From Prevotella sp. (GTDB taxonomy: Bacteria > Bacteroidota > Bacteroidia > Bacteroidales > Bacteroidaceae), in contig JAFRPY010000043.1 of assembly GCA_017428925.1 (NCBI GenBank), forward strand, positions 1-64,000: a stretch of DNA of 64,000 bases. The letters run 5' to 3'. The position numbers and the translations under genes are program-made. This document shows, in pieces, positions 1 through 7,637 of this stretch. The notes under the pieces were generated by a model, which was given only the letters and a program-made list of their open reading frames with translations, did no database searches and was not told where the DNA came from. Every line of letters begins with the position of its first letter. The first letter of the stretch is position 1.

Positions 1-120
1 CTGAGCCACAATCACAAATGGCTTTTACCCAAGGATAAGTGTTACAAAAGCGTAAGTAATTGATTTACAACGTTAATTAAAAATAAAAAACTTCCAATAA
101 TTTGGAAAGCAACATAGAAG

Positions 121-264
121 GAGGGGCTGGGGGTGGTTGATAATAAGGCTAAAAGCAAAGATTAAAATCAGATTTTTGACGGATTTGTTCAAGCAGGGGC
201 TAAGGCTGGTTGATTTTAATGCAAAAAACAAAGATTTATGCCCGATTTTTGAAGATTTTTGTCC
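121..264. repeat. Diverged tandem repeat, period about 73 bp
   Basis: Two related blocks, starting near 121 and 194, share the order GGGGCT..GGTTGAT, then CAAAGATT, then GATTTTTGA. They are diverged but colinear, which suggests an old duplication of a non-coding unit. Confidence 0.45.
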
Positions 265-344
265 CAGAAAATGACGTAAAAGAGTTACCGCTTACACCCC
301 ATTCCTCCGTAACGACCTGTAAATCAATGGTTCTCCGAGCAAGC

Positions 345-416
345 GATTACAGGATTACAGGATTACACCCCAAATTATGCGATTACAGGATTACAGGATT
401 ACACCCTAAATTATGC
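345..416. repeat. 36-bp tandem repeat, two copies
   Basis: 345-380 and 381-416 are identical except for one C/T change. Each copy starts with three GATTACA-type octamers and ends in AAATTATGC. There are only two copies and no spacers, so this is not a CRISPR array. Confidence 0.8.
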
Positions 417-558
417 GCCCCCATGGGGAGTCTTCGGCGATTTATGGAATGTCGCACATTGTAGGGCAAAACTATTCTATTAGGTTAATTTCGCCTTGAA
501 ATGCAAATCGTAACCGAATTGTAATCGCTGATATTCTTCTGTTTGGCCCTCTTTTTCG

Positions 559-566
559 TATCTTTG
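559..566 (+). promoter_or_regulatory. Promoter -7 element TATCTTTG
   Basis: It matches the Bacteroidetes TAnnTTTG -7 consensus and lies 27 bp before the transporter start codon. Confidence 0.7.
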
Positions 567-593
567 CATGCGAAATAATAAACATGCACAGAT

Positions 594-2552
594 ATGACGA
601 TTGGTTTGATTTTTAGGCTGCTTGGTTCGCTGGCATTGCTGATCTACGGAATGAAGATGATGAGCGACGCTTTACAGAAAATGGCAGGACCAAGTTTGCG
701 CCACATATTAGGACGGATGACTGGCAACCGGCTGAGCGGAATGCTGACGGGAACAATGGTGACTTGCGCCGTGCAGTCGTCGTCGGCCACAACGGTAATG
801 ACCGTCTCGTTTGTTTCGGCAGGACTCCTCACGCTGGCTCAGGCCATATCGGTCATCATGGGCGCCAACATCGGCACCACGCTCACGGCATGGATTATGT
901 CGCTTGGCTACAATCTCGACCTGACCGCTCTCGTATTCCCTGCTTTCCTGGTGGGCATGGTGCTCATCTACAAGAAACGCCATCGGGTGGCTGGCGATTT
1001 CCTATTCGGACTGGCATTTCTGTTCTGGTCGCTGGTGATGCTGAGCAGCGTGGGGCGCGACATGGACCTGGCCCACAACCCCGACGTGGTAAACTTCTTC
1101 GCTTCGTTCGATACCAACAGCTATCTCACCATACTGGCCTTCCTGGCCGCCGGCACCGCCATCACCTGCGTGGTACAGTCATCGGCTGCGGTAATGGCCA
1201 TCACCATCCTGCTCTGCTCCACAGGGGTGCTGCCCATCTATATGGGTATCGCCCTAGTGATGGGCGAGAATATCGGAACCACGGCCACGGCCAACCTTGC
1301 GGCTCTGGGAGCGGGCACCGAGGCTCGGCGGGCAGCCCTGGCGCATCTGCTGTTCAATATGTTCGGCGTGGTGTGGGTGCTCGTGGTGTTCTATCCCTTT
1401 GTCAACATGGTGTGCCGACTAGTTGGCTACGACCCCTCTCTGTCGGGACAGGCGGAGCGGATTCCCGTGGTGCTTGCCATGTTCCACACCTGTTTCAACA
1501 TCCTGAATACCGCGCTTCTCATCGGCTTTATTCCCCAGATGGAGCAACTGGTATGCAAGCTGCTGCCCGAAAGCAAGGAGGAAGCCAAACTGCCCACCAC
1601 ATTGCACTTCATACGCGGCGGCGTGATGCAGACGCCCGAGATTGCCATACTGCAGGCACAGAAGGAAATCGTGCACTTTGCCGAACGCATGCACCGCATG
1701 TTTGGAATGACGAGCGTGCTGATTGACGAGAAGGACAAGAAAGAGATTGAAAGCCAGTATGCGCGCATAGAACGCTACGAGACGATTGCCGACAACATGG
1801 AGATAGAGATTGCGAACTACCTGGAGGAGGTGGGCAATGAACATCTGTCGGACGACTCAAAGGACAAGTCGCGAGTGATGCTCCGCCAGATTGGCGAGCT
1901 GGAATCCATTGGCGACGCCTGTTTTAAGATAGCACGTACAGTTAGTCATCTGCGCGAAAACAAGGAAGACTTCACCGCCGAACAATACGCCAAACTGCAC
2001 GACATGCTCCGACTGGTGAACGAGGCTGTGGTGCAGATGATTGTGGTGGTGAGCGGACGGCGCAACGACCTCTCGCTTGCCGACTCGCTTTCCATTGAAA
2101 ACGACATCAACGAACTGCGCAACCAGCTGAAGGAAGAGAACGTGAAGGGCGTGAACTCGCATCAGTATTCCTATGCGCTGGGCACCATCTACAACGACAT
2201 CGTGGCCGACTGCGAGAAGATAGGCGACTATGTGATGAATATCGTGGAAGCCCGACTGGGCAAACGCCTGCTCAGCTACAACGGTCTGATTCTGAACCTC
2301 GACAAGAAGACGGTCACCGTGGATGGCGCGCCCGTTAGTCTCACCCGTACTGAGTTCGAGCTGCTCCAGCTGCTGCTTGCCAATAGCGGGAAAGTGCTCT
2401 CACGGCAGGACCTGATGGATACGGTATGGGCTGGTGTCATCGTCAGCGAACGAACGGTCAATGTGAACATCACCCGCCTACGGAAAAAGCTGGGGCCATA
2501 CGCGCAAAACATCGTCAGCCGCACAGGTTTCGGGTATTTGTTTGAGGAGTAA
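594..2552 (+). CDS. Na/Pi cotransporter-PhoU-winged helix fusion protein
   Basis: This 652-residue protein joins three modules. Residues 1 to about 330 form a Na/Pi cotransporter (NptA/PNaS) membrane domain with the family's duplicated motifs: QSSSATT (61-67) with GANIGTT (90-96), and QSSAA (195-199) with GENIGTT (224-230). Residues of about 350-555 are helical and PhoU-like. Residues 562-652 are a clear OmpR/PhoB-type winged helix, with TRTEFELL, LSRQDLMDTVW and the RTVNVNITRLRKKL recognition helix. Transport of phosphate and its regulation by PhoU-like helices are family knowledge. Use of the winged helix for membrane-tethered transcription control is inferred. Plain family members end after the PhoU-like part. 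A hairpin terminator follows. Confidence 0.9.
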   Translation: MTIGLIFRLLGSLALLIYGMKMMSDALQKMAGPSLRHILGRMTGNRLSGMLTGTMVTCAVQSSSATTVMTVSFVSAGLLTLAQAISVIMGANIGTTLTAWIMSLGYNLDLTALVFPAFLVGMVLIYKKRHRVAGDFLFGLAFLFWSLVMLSSVGRDMDLAHNPDVVNFFASFDTNSYLTILAFLAAGTAITCVVQSSAAVMAITILLCSTGVLPIYMGIALVMGENIGTTATANLAALGAGTEARRAALAHLLFNMFGVVWVLVVFYPFVNMVCRLVGYDPSLSGQAERIPVVLAMFHTCFNILNTALLIGFIPQMEQLVCKLLPESKEEAKLPTTLHFIRGGVMQTPEIAILQAQKEIVHFAERMHRMFGMTSVLIDEKDKKEIESQYARIERYETIADNMEIEIANYLEEVGNEHLSDDSKDKSRVMLRQIGELESIGDACFKIARTVSHLRENKEDFTAEQYAKLHDMLRLVNEAVVQMIVVVSGRRNDLSLADSLSIENDINELRNQLKEENVKGVNSHQYSYALGTIYNDIVADCEKIGDYVMNIVEARLGKRLLSYNGLILNLDKKTVTVDGAPVSLTRTEFELLQLLLANSGKVLSRQDLMDTVWAGVIVSERTVNVNITRLRKKLGPYAQNIVSRTGFGYLFEE

Positions 2553-2609
2553 AACAAACCCCTCTGACCTCCCCGAGGGGAGGCCTCCAGCTGTACAGAA
2601 CAAAAAAAT

Positions 2610-2643
2610 AAGCGGCCACATGATTGAAGCCATGCGACCGCTT
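2610..2643. terminator. Bidirectional hairpin terminator
   Basis: The arms AAGCGG and CCGCTT are flanked by an A-run on the left and CTTTT on the right. It lies between the convergent transporter and DUF4301 genes. Confidence 0.6.
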
Positions 2644-2664
2644 TTAGGGGATTAGCCGTTCGTT

Positions 2665-4182
2665 TTACTGATGCTGCTCGCGAAGCAGGTCGTTGACGGT
2701 CTTCACGGGGTTGAAGGTGGCCAGGGGAACCTCTACGAAGACGGTGTTCCAATTGCTCATGGCTCCGTTCCAGAGTCCGGGCAGCTCGAGCGCCTTCAGC
2801 TCCTTGCCGTTCTTCGACTTGGAAGAGATGAAGCCCGTGGTTTTGTCAACATACTTCGGAAGGTCGAAGGGACGTCCCTCGAAGTCCTTCACGGCACATA
2901 CGAGGTCGACGGGATTGAAATGAGTGCCCTCGGTGAACATCTTCATATACTCCTCGTTCTTCTTGTCAATCTGTGAGCTTTCCAGAATCTGCAGGCTTAC
3001 GGTGCCGTCCTGGTTGTAGGTGAGGAACGGGCCTCCGCCGGGCTCTCCTACATTCTTCACCACGCCGCATACGCGCATCGGGCGGTTAAGTTTCTCCTTC
3101 AGATAGATGACGAGTTCGGCATCCTCGAGGTCCTTGATGTCGGCCTTGCGGCAGCAGAGGTCGCGCTGAACGAAACGGATAACCTCTTCCAGCTTTGCGT
3201 GGTTATATTCACCGGCATTCAGCATCTTCAGATACTCGAAGGCCTGCTTCTGGAGCGTCACCAGCACACCGGCAATGATTTGCTTGTAGTCAACGGTGGG
3301 CTGCTTCAGACGGTCGGGCACCACATTATCGATGTTCTTGATGAAGATAACGTCGGCATCGATGTCGTTCAAGTTCTGGATGAGTGCGCCATGACCACCC
3401 GGACGGAACAGCAGCGAGCCGTCCTCGTTGCGGAACGGGGTGTTGTCGGGATTGGCCGCCACGGTGTCGGTACTGGGCTTCTGCTCTGAGAAAGAGATGT
3501 TATACTTGATGCCATACTTATCGGCAAACATATCTTTCTTCTCTGCCACTTTCTTCTCGAAGAACTCAATGTGCTCGTGACTGACGGTGAAGTGCACGTT
3601 GGCCTCGCCATTGCTGGCGGCATAAAGTGCGCCCTCCACGAGATGCTCCTCCATCGGCGTGCGCGAGCCTTCGGGATACTTATGGAACAGCAGCATGCCC
3701 TTAGGCAGCTGGCCATAATTGAGTCCATCCTTGCTGAGCATGTTGGCCACCACAGCCTTGTAGTTGCCCTCAGCAATCAGTTCCTTGATTCCCTTGCCGT
3801 TATTCTCACGGCACTTCTCGTCGAGTGCGTCATAGAAAGCGAACTTCTCAATCTCGCCGAAGTATTTCTTCTCGAAATCGGTGGTGGGCACATCATAGTC
3901 GGCATCGAGGAACGCAAACATGTCCTTGAACATACGGCTTGCGGCGCCCGATGCGGGAACGAACTTCACGATTTTGCGGCCTTCGGCTTTGTAGGCATTC
4001 CAGGCGTCGATGTACTGCTTCTGCTCGTTCTCATCCGGAGCCACAATGCCATGTCCGATGCTGGCTGCTGCCTCCAGTCGGAGGAATGGGAAACCGGTTT
4101 TGAACTCTTCGAGCTGGATGTCGATTTGCTCAGGGGTGATACCTTTCTGAGCGATTTGCTGTAAATCTTGATTTGTTAACAT
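2665..4182 (-). CDS. DUF4301 family protein
   Basis: This 505-residue protein is soluble by composition. Its opening and internal landmarks (PASGAASRMFKDMF, FRPGGHGALIQNLND, GEPGGGPF) match the Bacteroidetes DUF4301 family, which has no firmly assigned reaction. The glycine-rich blocks resemble nucleotide- or sugar-phosphate-binding loops, so a nucleotidyltransferase-like role is possible but unproven. It is transcribed alone, divergent from the (p)ppGpp synthetase gene, with a promoter at 4227-4234. It has the full length expected for the family. Confidence 0.8.
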   Translation of the reverse strand: MLTNQDLQQIAQKGITPEQIDIQLEEFKTGFPFLRLEAAASIGHGIVAPDENEQKQYIDAWNAYKAEGRKIVKFVPASGAASRMFKDMFAFLDADYDVPTTDFEKKYFGEIEKFAFYDALDEKCRENNGKGIKELIAEGNYKAVVANMLSKDGLNYGQLPKGMLLFHKYPEGSRTPMEEHLVEGALYAASNGEANVHFTVSHEHIEFFEKKVAEKKDMFADKYGIKYNISFSEQKPSTDTVAANPDNTPFRNEDGSLLFRPGGHGALIQNLNDIDADVIFIKNIDNVVPDRLKQPTVDYKQIIAGVLVTLQKQAFEYLKMLNAGEYNHAKLEEVIRFVQRDLCCRKADIKDLEDAELVIYLKEKLNRPMRVCGVVKNVGEPGGGPFLTYNQDGTVSLQILESSQIDKKNEEYMKMFTEGTHFNPVDLVCAVKDFEGRPFDLPKYVDKTTGFISSKSKNGKELKALELPGLWNGAMSNWNTVFVEVPLATFNPVKTVNDLLREQHQ

Positions 4183-4226
4183 AAGTGTGGTATAATATTG
4201 ATACTGTGTTTATGGTAAATCATTTG

Positions 4227-4234
4227 CAAATATA
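4227..4234 (-). promoter_or_regulatory. Promoter -7 element TATATTTG (minus)
   Basis: TAnnTTTG match reading left, about 45 bp before the DUF4301 start codon. Confidence 0.6.
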
Positions 4235-4278
4235 GTTATTTTCTTTGAAAACTTTATCTTTATTCTATGAAAAAATCA

Positions 4279-4286
4279 TATCTTTG
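4279..4286 (+). promoter_or_regulatory. Promoter -7 element TATCTTTG
   Basis: It lies 17 bp before the start codon of the (p)ppGpp synthetase gene and is divergent from the DUF4301 promoter. Confidence 0.7.
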
Positions 4287-4303
4287 CATAAAATAACAGA
4301 AGC

Positions 4304-6550
4304 ATGGAGGAAAAACTCATATTTACCAAAGCCGAACGCACCGAAACGCTGGAACTGATCCACCGCCTTCGGGCGCTGCTCTCCCCCACCCTACACGAGG
4401 GCGACAGGGAGAAGATGCTCTCCTACGTCAAGAAGGAGCAGCAGAACCACGCCCTTCAGCGCGACGTCTTCGGCCTTAACCCCATCCACCAGAGCCTGAA
4501 GACCGCCATCCTCGCCGTCGAGGAAGAAGGGCTCACTCGCGACGGTGTGCTCGCCATCTTGCTCTACAACGGCGTTATCAGCGGCTCACTTACACTCGAC
4601 GAGATACAGGCCAGCTTCGGCGGTCAGGTATCCACCATCATCCACGGCCTCTGCCGAATTCAGGACCTCTATAAGAAAAATCCCGTCATCGAGAGCGAAA
4701 ACTTCCGCAACCTGCTGCTCTCGTTCGCCGAAGACATGCGCGTGATACTCATCATGATAGCCGACCGCGTCAACCTCATGCGCCAGATCCGTGACACGAA
4801 AAACCAGCAGGCAAAGCTCCAAGTCAGTCAGGAGGCCAGCTACCTCTATGCCCCGCTTGCCCATAAGCTGGGACTTTACAAACTGAAGAGCGAACTCGAA
4901 GACCTGTCGCTGAAATATCTTGAGCACGACGCCTACTACATGATTCGCGAAAAGCTTAGCGCCACCAAGAAAAGCCGCGACGCCTACATCGAGAAATTCA
5001 TCACCCCCATACGGCAGCGCCTTGAGGAAGCAGGGCTCAAGGTCCACATGAAGGGACGCACCAAGAGCATCCACTCCATCTGGCAGAAGATGAAGAAGCA
5101 GAAATGCGACTTCGAGGGCATCTACGACCTCTTTGCCATCCGCATCATTATCGATTCGCCAAAGCCCTCCGACAGCCAACAGCAAAACCAGGCCGCGCTT
5201 CGCATGAAGGAAGTGTCGCTCTGCTGGCAGGCCTTCGCCATCGTCACCAACATGTACCAGGGCAACCCCAAGCGCCTACGCGACTGGCTCACAGTGCCCA
5301 AGTCGAACGGCTACGAGAGCCTCCACATCACCGTTCTCGGCCCCGAACAGAAATGGGTGGAGGTACAGATTCGCACCGAGCGCATGGACGAAGTTGCCGA
5401 GCGCGGACTTGCTGCCCACTGGCGCTACAAGGGCGTCAAGGGAGAGAGCGGACTCGACGACTGGCTCAACAGCATACGCACCGCACTCGAGAACACCGAT
5501 GGCATGCAGGCCATGGACGAGTTCCGCATGGACCTATATGAAGACGAGGTGTTCGTCTTCACCCCCACTGGCGAGCTCCGCAAGTTCCCCAAGGGAGCCA
5601 CCGTGCTCGACTTTGCTTATCAGATACACTCCAATGTGGGCAACCGATGCACCGGTGCCCGAATCAACAACAAGGTCGTCAACATGCGCTATCTGCTTCG
5701 TTCAGGCGACCAGGTGGAAATCATCACCTCCAACAACCAGACGCCCAAGCAAGACTGGCTCAACATCGTGAAGACCAGCCGCGCCAAGGCCAAGATACGC
5801 CAGGCACTCCGCGAGACACAAGTCAAGGACGGCCTCTTTGCCCGCGAAATGCTCGGCCGCAGGATGAAGAACCGCAAGATTGAGTTCGAGGAGAGCATCA
5901 TGAACCAGACCGTCAGGAAACTGGGATTCAAGGAAACAAGCGACTTCTACCATCAAATAGCCGACGGGAGCCTCGACCCCAACCAGGTCATCGACAAGTA
6001 TCTTGAAGTTCAGCGCGATCAGGACGAACAGCCCACAGGTCCCACCCGTTCTGCCGAGGAATTCGAATACCAGAACCCCACCGAGCAAATCCTGAGCCAG
6101 AACGATGACGTGCTAGTCATCGACCGCAACCTGAAAGGTCTCGACTACTCGCTTGCCAAGTGCTGCAACCCCATCTACGGCGACGACGTCTTCGGATTCG
6201 TCACCATCAACGGCGGCATCAAAATTCACCGAACCGACTGCCCCAATGCCAATGAGCTTCGCCGCCGGTTCGGCTACCGCATCGTGCGCGCCATGTGGAG
6301 CGGAAAAGGCACCAGCACTTATAGCACCACCCTTCGCGTGATTGGTAACGACGACATCGGCATCATCAACAACATCACGAGCATCATCTCAAAGGAAGAA
6401 AAGATTATGATGCGCTCCATCAACATCGACAGCCACGACGGACTGTTCAGCGGCAATCTGACCATCAACGTTGAGGACACCAGTCGCCTCGAGGCTCTCA
6501 TCAAGAAGCTTCGCACCGTGAAAGGCGTGAAGCAAGTGGGAAGATTGTAG
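4304..6550 (+). CDS. relA: RelA/SpoT family (p)ppGpp synthetase, hydrolase site degenerate
   Basis: This 748-residue long RSH protein would make the stringent-response alarmone (p)ppGpp from ATP and GDP/GTP. The synthetase domain looks intact: DLFAIR (275-280), RLRD (324-327), NGYESLH (335-341), VQIRT (354-358) and AERGLAAHW (365-373). TGS, helical/zinc-finger-like (CCNP) and C-terminal ACT regions follow. In the N-terminal HD domain the metal-binding HD pair is replaced by YN (88-89), the following ED by SG (93-94), and ADRxHNM reads ADRVNLM (153-159). Hydrolysis is therefore probably lost, as in RelA, although RLRD is closer to the RxKD form of bifunctional Rel/SpoT than to the ExDD form of RelA. 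Confidence 0.92.
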   Translation: MEEKLIFTKAERTETLELIHRLRALLSPTLHEGDREKMLSYVKKEQQNHALQRDVFGLNPIHQSLKTAILAVEEEGLTRDGVLAILLYNGVISGSLTLDEIQASFGGQVSTIIHGLCRIQDLYKKNPVIESENFRNLLLSFAEDMRVILIMIADRVNLMRQIRDTKNQQAKLQVSQEASYLYAPLAHKLGLYKLKSELEDLSLKYLEHDAYYMIREKLSATKKSRDAYIEKFITPIRQRLEEAGLKVHMKGRTKSIHSIWQKMKKQKCDFEGIYDLFAIRIIIDSPKPSDSQQQNQAALRMKEVSLCWQAFAIVTNMYQGNPKRLRDWLTVPKSNGYESLHITVLGPEQKWVEVQIRTERMDEVAERGLAAHWRYKGVKGESGLDDWLNSIRTALENTDGMQAMDEFRMDLYEDEVFVFTPTGELRKFPKGATVLDFAYQIHSNVGNRCTGARINNKVVNMRYLLRSGDQVEIITSNNQTPKQDWLNIVKTSRAKAKIRQALRETQVKDGLFAREMLGRRMKNRKIEFEESIMNQTVRKLGFKETSDFYHQIADGSLDPNQVIDKYLEVQRDQDEQPTGPTRSAEEFEYQNPTEQILSQNDDVLVIDRNLKGLDYSLAKCCNPIYGDDVFGFVTINGGIKIHRTDCPNANELRRRFGYRIVRAMWSGKGTSTYSTTLRVIGNDDIGIINNITSIISKEEKIMMRSINIDSHDGLFSGNLTINVEDTSRLEALIKKLRTVKGVKQVGRL

Positions 6551-7171
6551 TTAGAAGAGTTTTTTCAGTTCAGCGATTCCCTTGTCCGTACAGTATCCAC
6601 GCATGAGTACGCTGACATAGTTGTGGAAAATCTCCTGAATAGGAAAGCGCTCGTAGAGTTTCGTCTCCATCACGTGATTGATAATGGCATTGCCCATATC
6701 GTGCACGATGTCATAGTTTAGCCCATCCACAAAATAGCCGTGCTCCACACCCTTGCGCAAGAATTCCATCTTGTTCTGGCGCTTTCGTTCATGATAATCG
6801 ACCATGAAGTTCACCACGCTCTTATAGCGCCTTATCTCCACGTAGAACAGCGGATTGGTCTCGTTCAAGTCCTCCATCTGCATTTTCACGAACTTCACCA
6901 TCACCTCAATCTCGTTACGTTCCTTCGCGCTGAGAAACTCACGCAGCTCCCTTGTCTTCTGCTCCTGGACAAACTTCAGTCCCTCCAGCAGCAGTTCCTC
7001 CTTGTTCTCATAGATTTCGTAGAGCGTACGCTTCGATATACCGATGATGGCCGATATATCGTCCATCTTCACGTTTCTCACACCCCGTTCCTTAAACTGC
7101 CTCATGGCCGTCTGTAAAATTTTCTGCCGCAGTTCCTGTCTATATGTAGAAATATTAAACGTTCTCAACAT
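6551..7171 (-). CDS. TetR/AcrR family transcriptional regulator
   Basis: This 206-residue protein has an N-terminal TetR helix-turn-helix (residues about 15-60, including MDDISAIIGISKRTLYEIYENKEELL) and a helical ligand-binding C-terminus with no recognisable ligand class. It is convergent with the (p)ppGpp synthetase gene and ends at the adjacent base, with no gap. Its promoter (7191-7198) lies close to an array of palindromic 22-bp repeats at 7287-7374, the most obvious candidate operator in the neighbourhood. That link is inference. Confidence 0.85.
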   Translation of the reverse strand: MLRTFNISTYRQELRQKILQTAMRQFKERGVRNVKMDDISAIIGISKRTLYEIYENKEELLLEGLKFVQEQKTRELREFLSAKERNEIEVMVKFVKMQMEDLNETNPLFYVEIRRYKSVVNFMVDYHERKRQNKMEFLRKGVEHGYFVDGLNYDIVHDMGNAIINHVMETKLYERFPIQEIFHNYVSVLMRGYCTDKGIAELKKLF

Positions 7172-7190
7172 ACACTTTCTTCTTTGGCCA

Positions 7191-7198
7191 CAAAGTTA
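7191..7198 (-). promoter_or_regulatory. Promoter -7 element TAACTTTG (minus)
   Basis: TAnnTTTG match 20 bp before the TetR start codon. Confidence 0.65.
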
Positions 7199-7286
7199 CG
7201 AAAATTTCGGTTAATGAGGGGAATAATAAATACATTTATTTCCCCTAATAAAGCCCAGTTTCGCAATTGTTTTTTATCGACAAAGT

Positions 7287-7374
7287 AATTTAGACTAAAT
7301 TACTTTGCAATTTAGACTAGATTACTTTTCAATTTAGACTAATTTACTTAGTAATTTAGACTAAATTACTTTTC
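7287..7374. repeat. 22-bp palindromic repeat array, four copies plus a decayed fifth
   Basis: Units start at 7287, 7309, 7331 and 7353, with a decayed fifth at 7375. The consensus AATTTAGACTAAATTACTTT contains the palindrome TTTAG-A-CTAAA, extending to AGTAATTTAG/CTAAATTACT in the best copies. The 22-bp period is close to two helical turns. It lies between the divergent TetR and malic enzyme genes. Confidence 0.85.
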
Positions 7375-7578
7375 AATCTAAGCTCAATTATTATTTTGAA
7401 GAAATTCAAAACGGAAAAAGAGAATAGGGCTGTCAGACAATTGTTGATTATGCCGACGGGTATATATTCGATGGAGACCGACGGAACACATTCAGCGGAA
7501 GGAGTCGCTTCGCGCCGTGAAGATACTCCGTCTCGGCAAAAAAAAGAAAATTTCTTTTGTTTTGCCCTCAACTTTTCG

Positions 7579-7586
7579 TACCTTTG
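7579..7586 (+). promoter_or_regulatory. Promoter -7 element TACCTTTG
   Basis: Consensus match 51 bp before the malic enzyme start codon. Confidence 0.7.
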
Positions 7587-7637
7587 TACCCCAATTAAGA
7601 TGAGTCAGAATAACAACTTATATAATTCGAATTCAGA

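Larger units (their letters stand above)
1..593. other. Intergenic region with repeats, no gene
   Basis: AT-rich spacer upstream of the transporter gene. It holds two repeat structures (described separately) and the promoter of the downstream gene. A short open frame at 210-464 is mostly translated repeat and has no coding character, so it is not called. Confidence 0.6.

Noticed and set aside
210..464. 84-residue frame upstream of the transporter
   Set aside because: It is mostly translated tandem repeat and lacks any start context or protein-like composition.
764..1726. 320-residue plus-strand frame
   Set aside because: It lies in another frame of the transporter gene and is rich in His/Arg/Gly, typical of a GC-rich shadow frame.
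7287..7374. CRISPR array
   Set aside because: The repeats are contiguous with no unique spacers, and no Cas genes are present.
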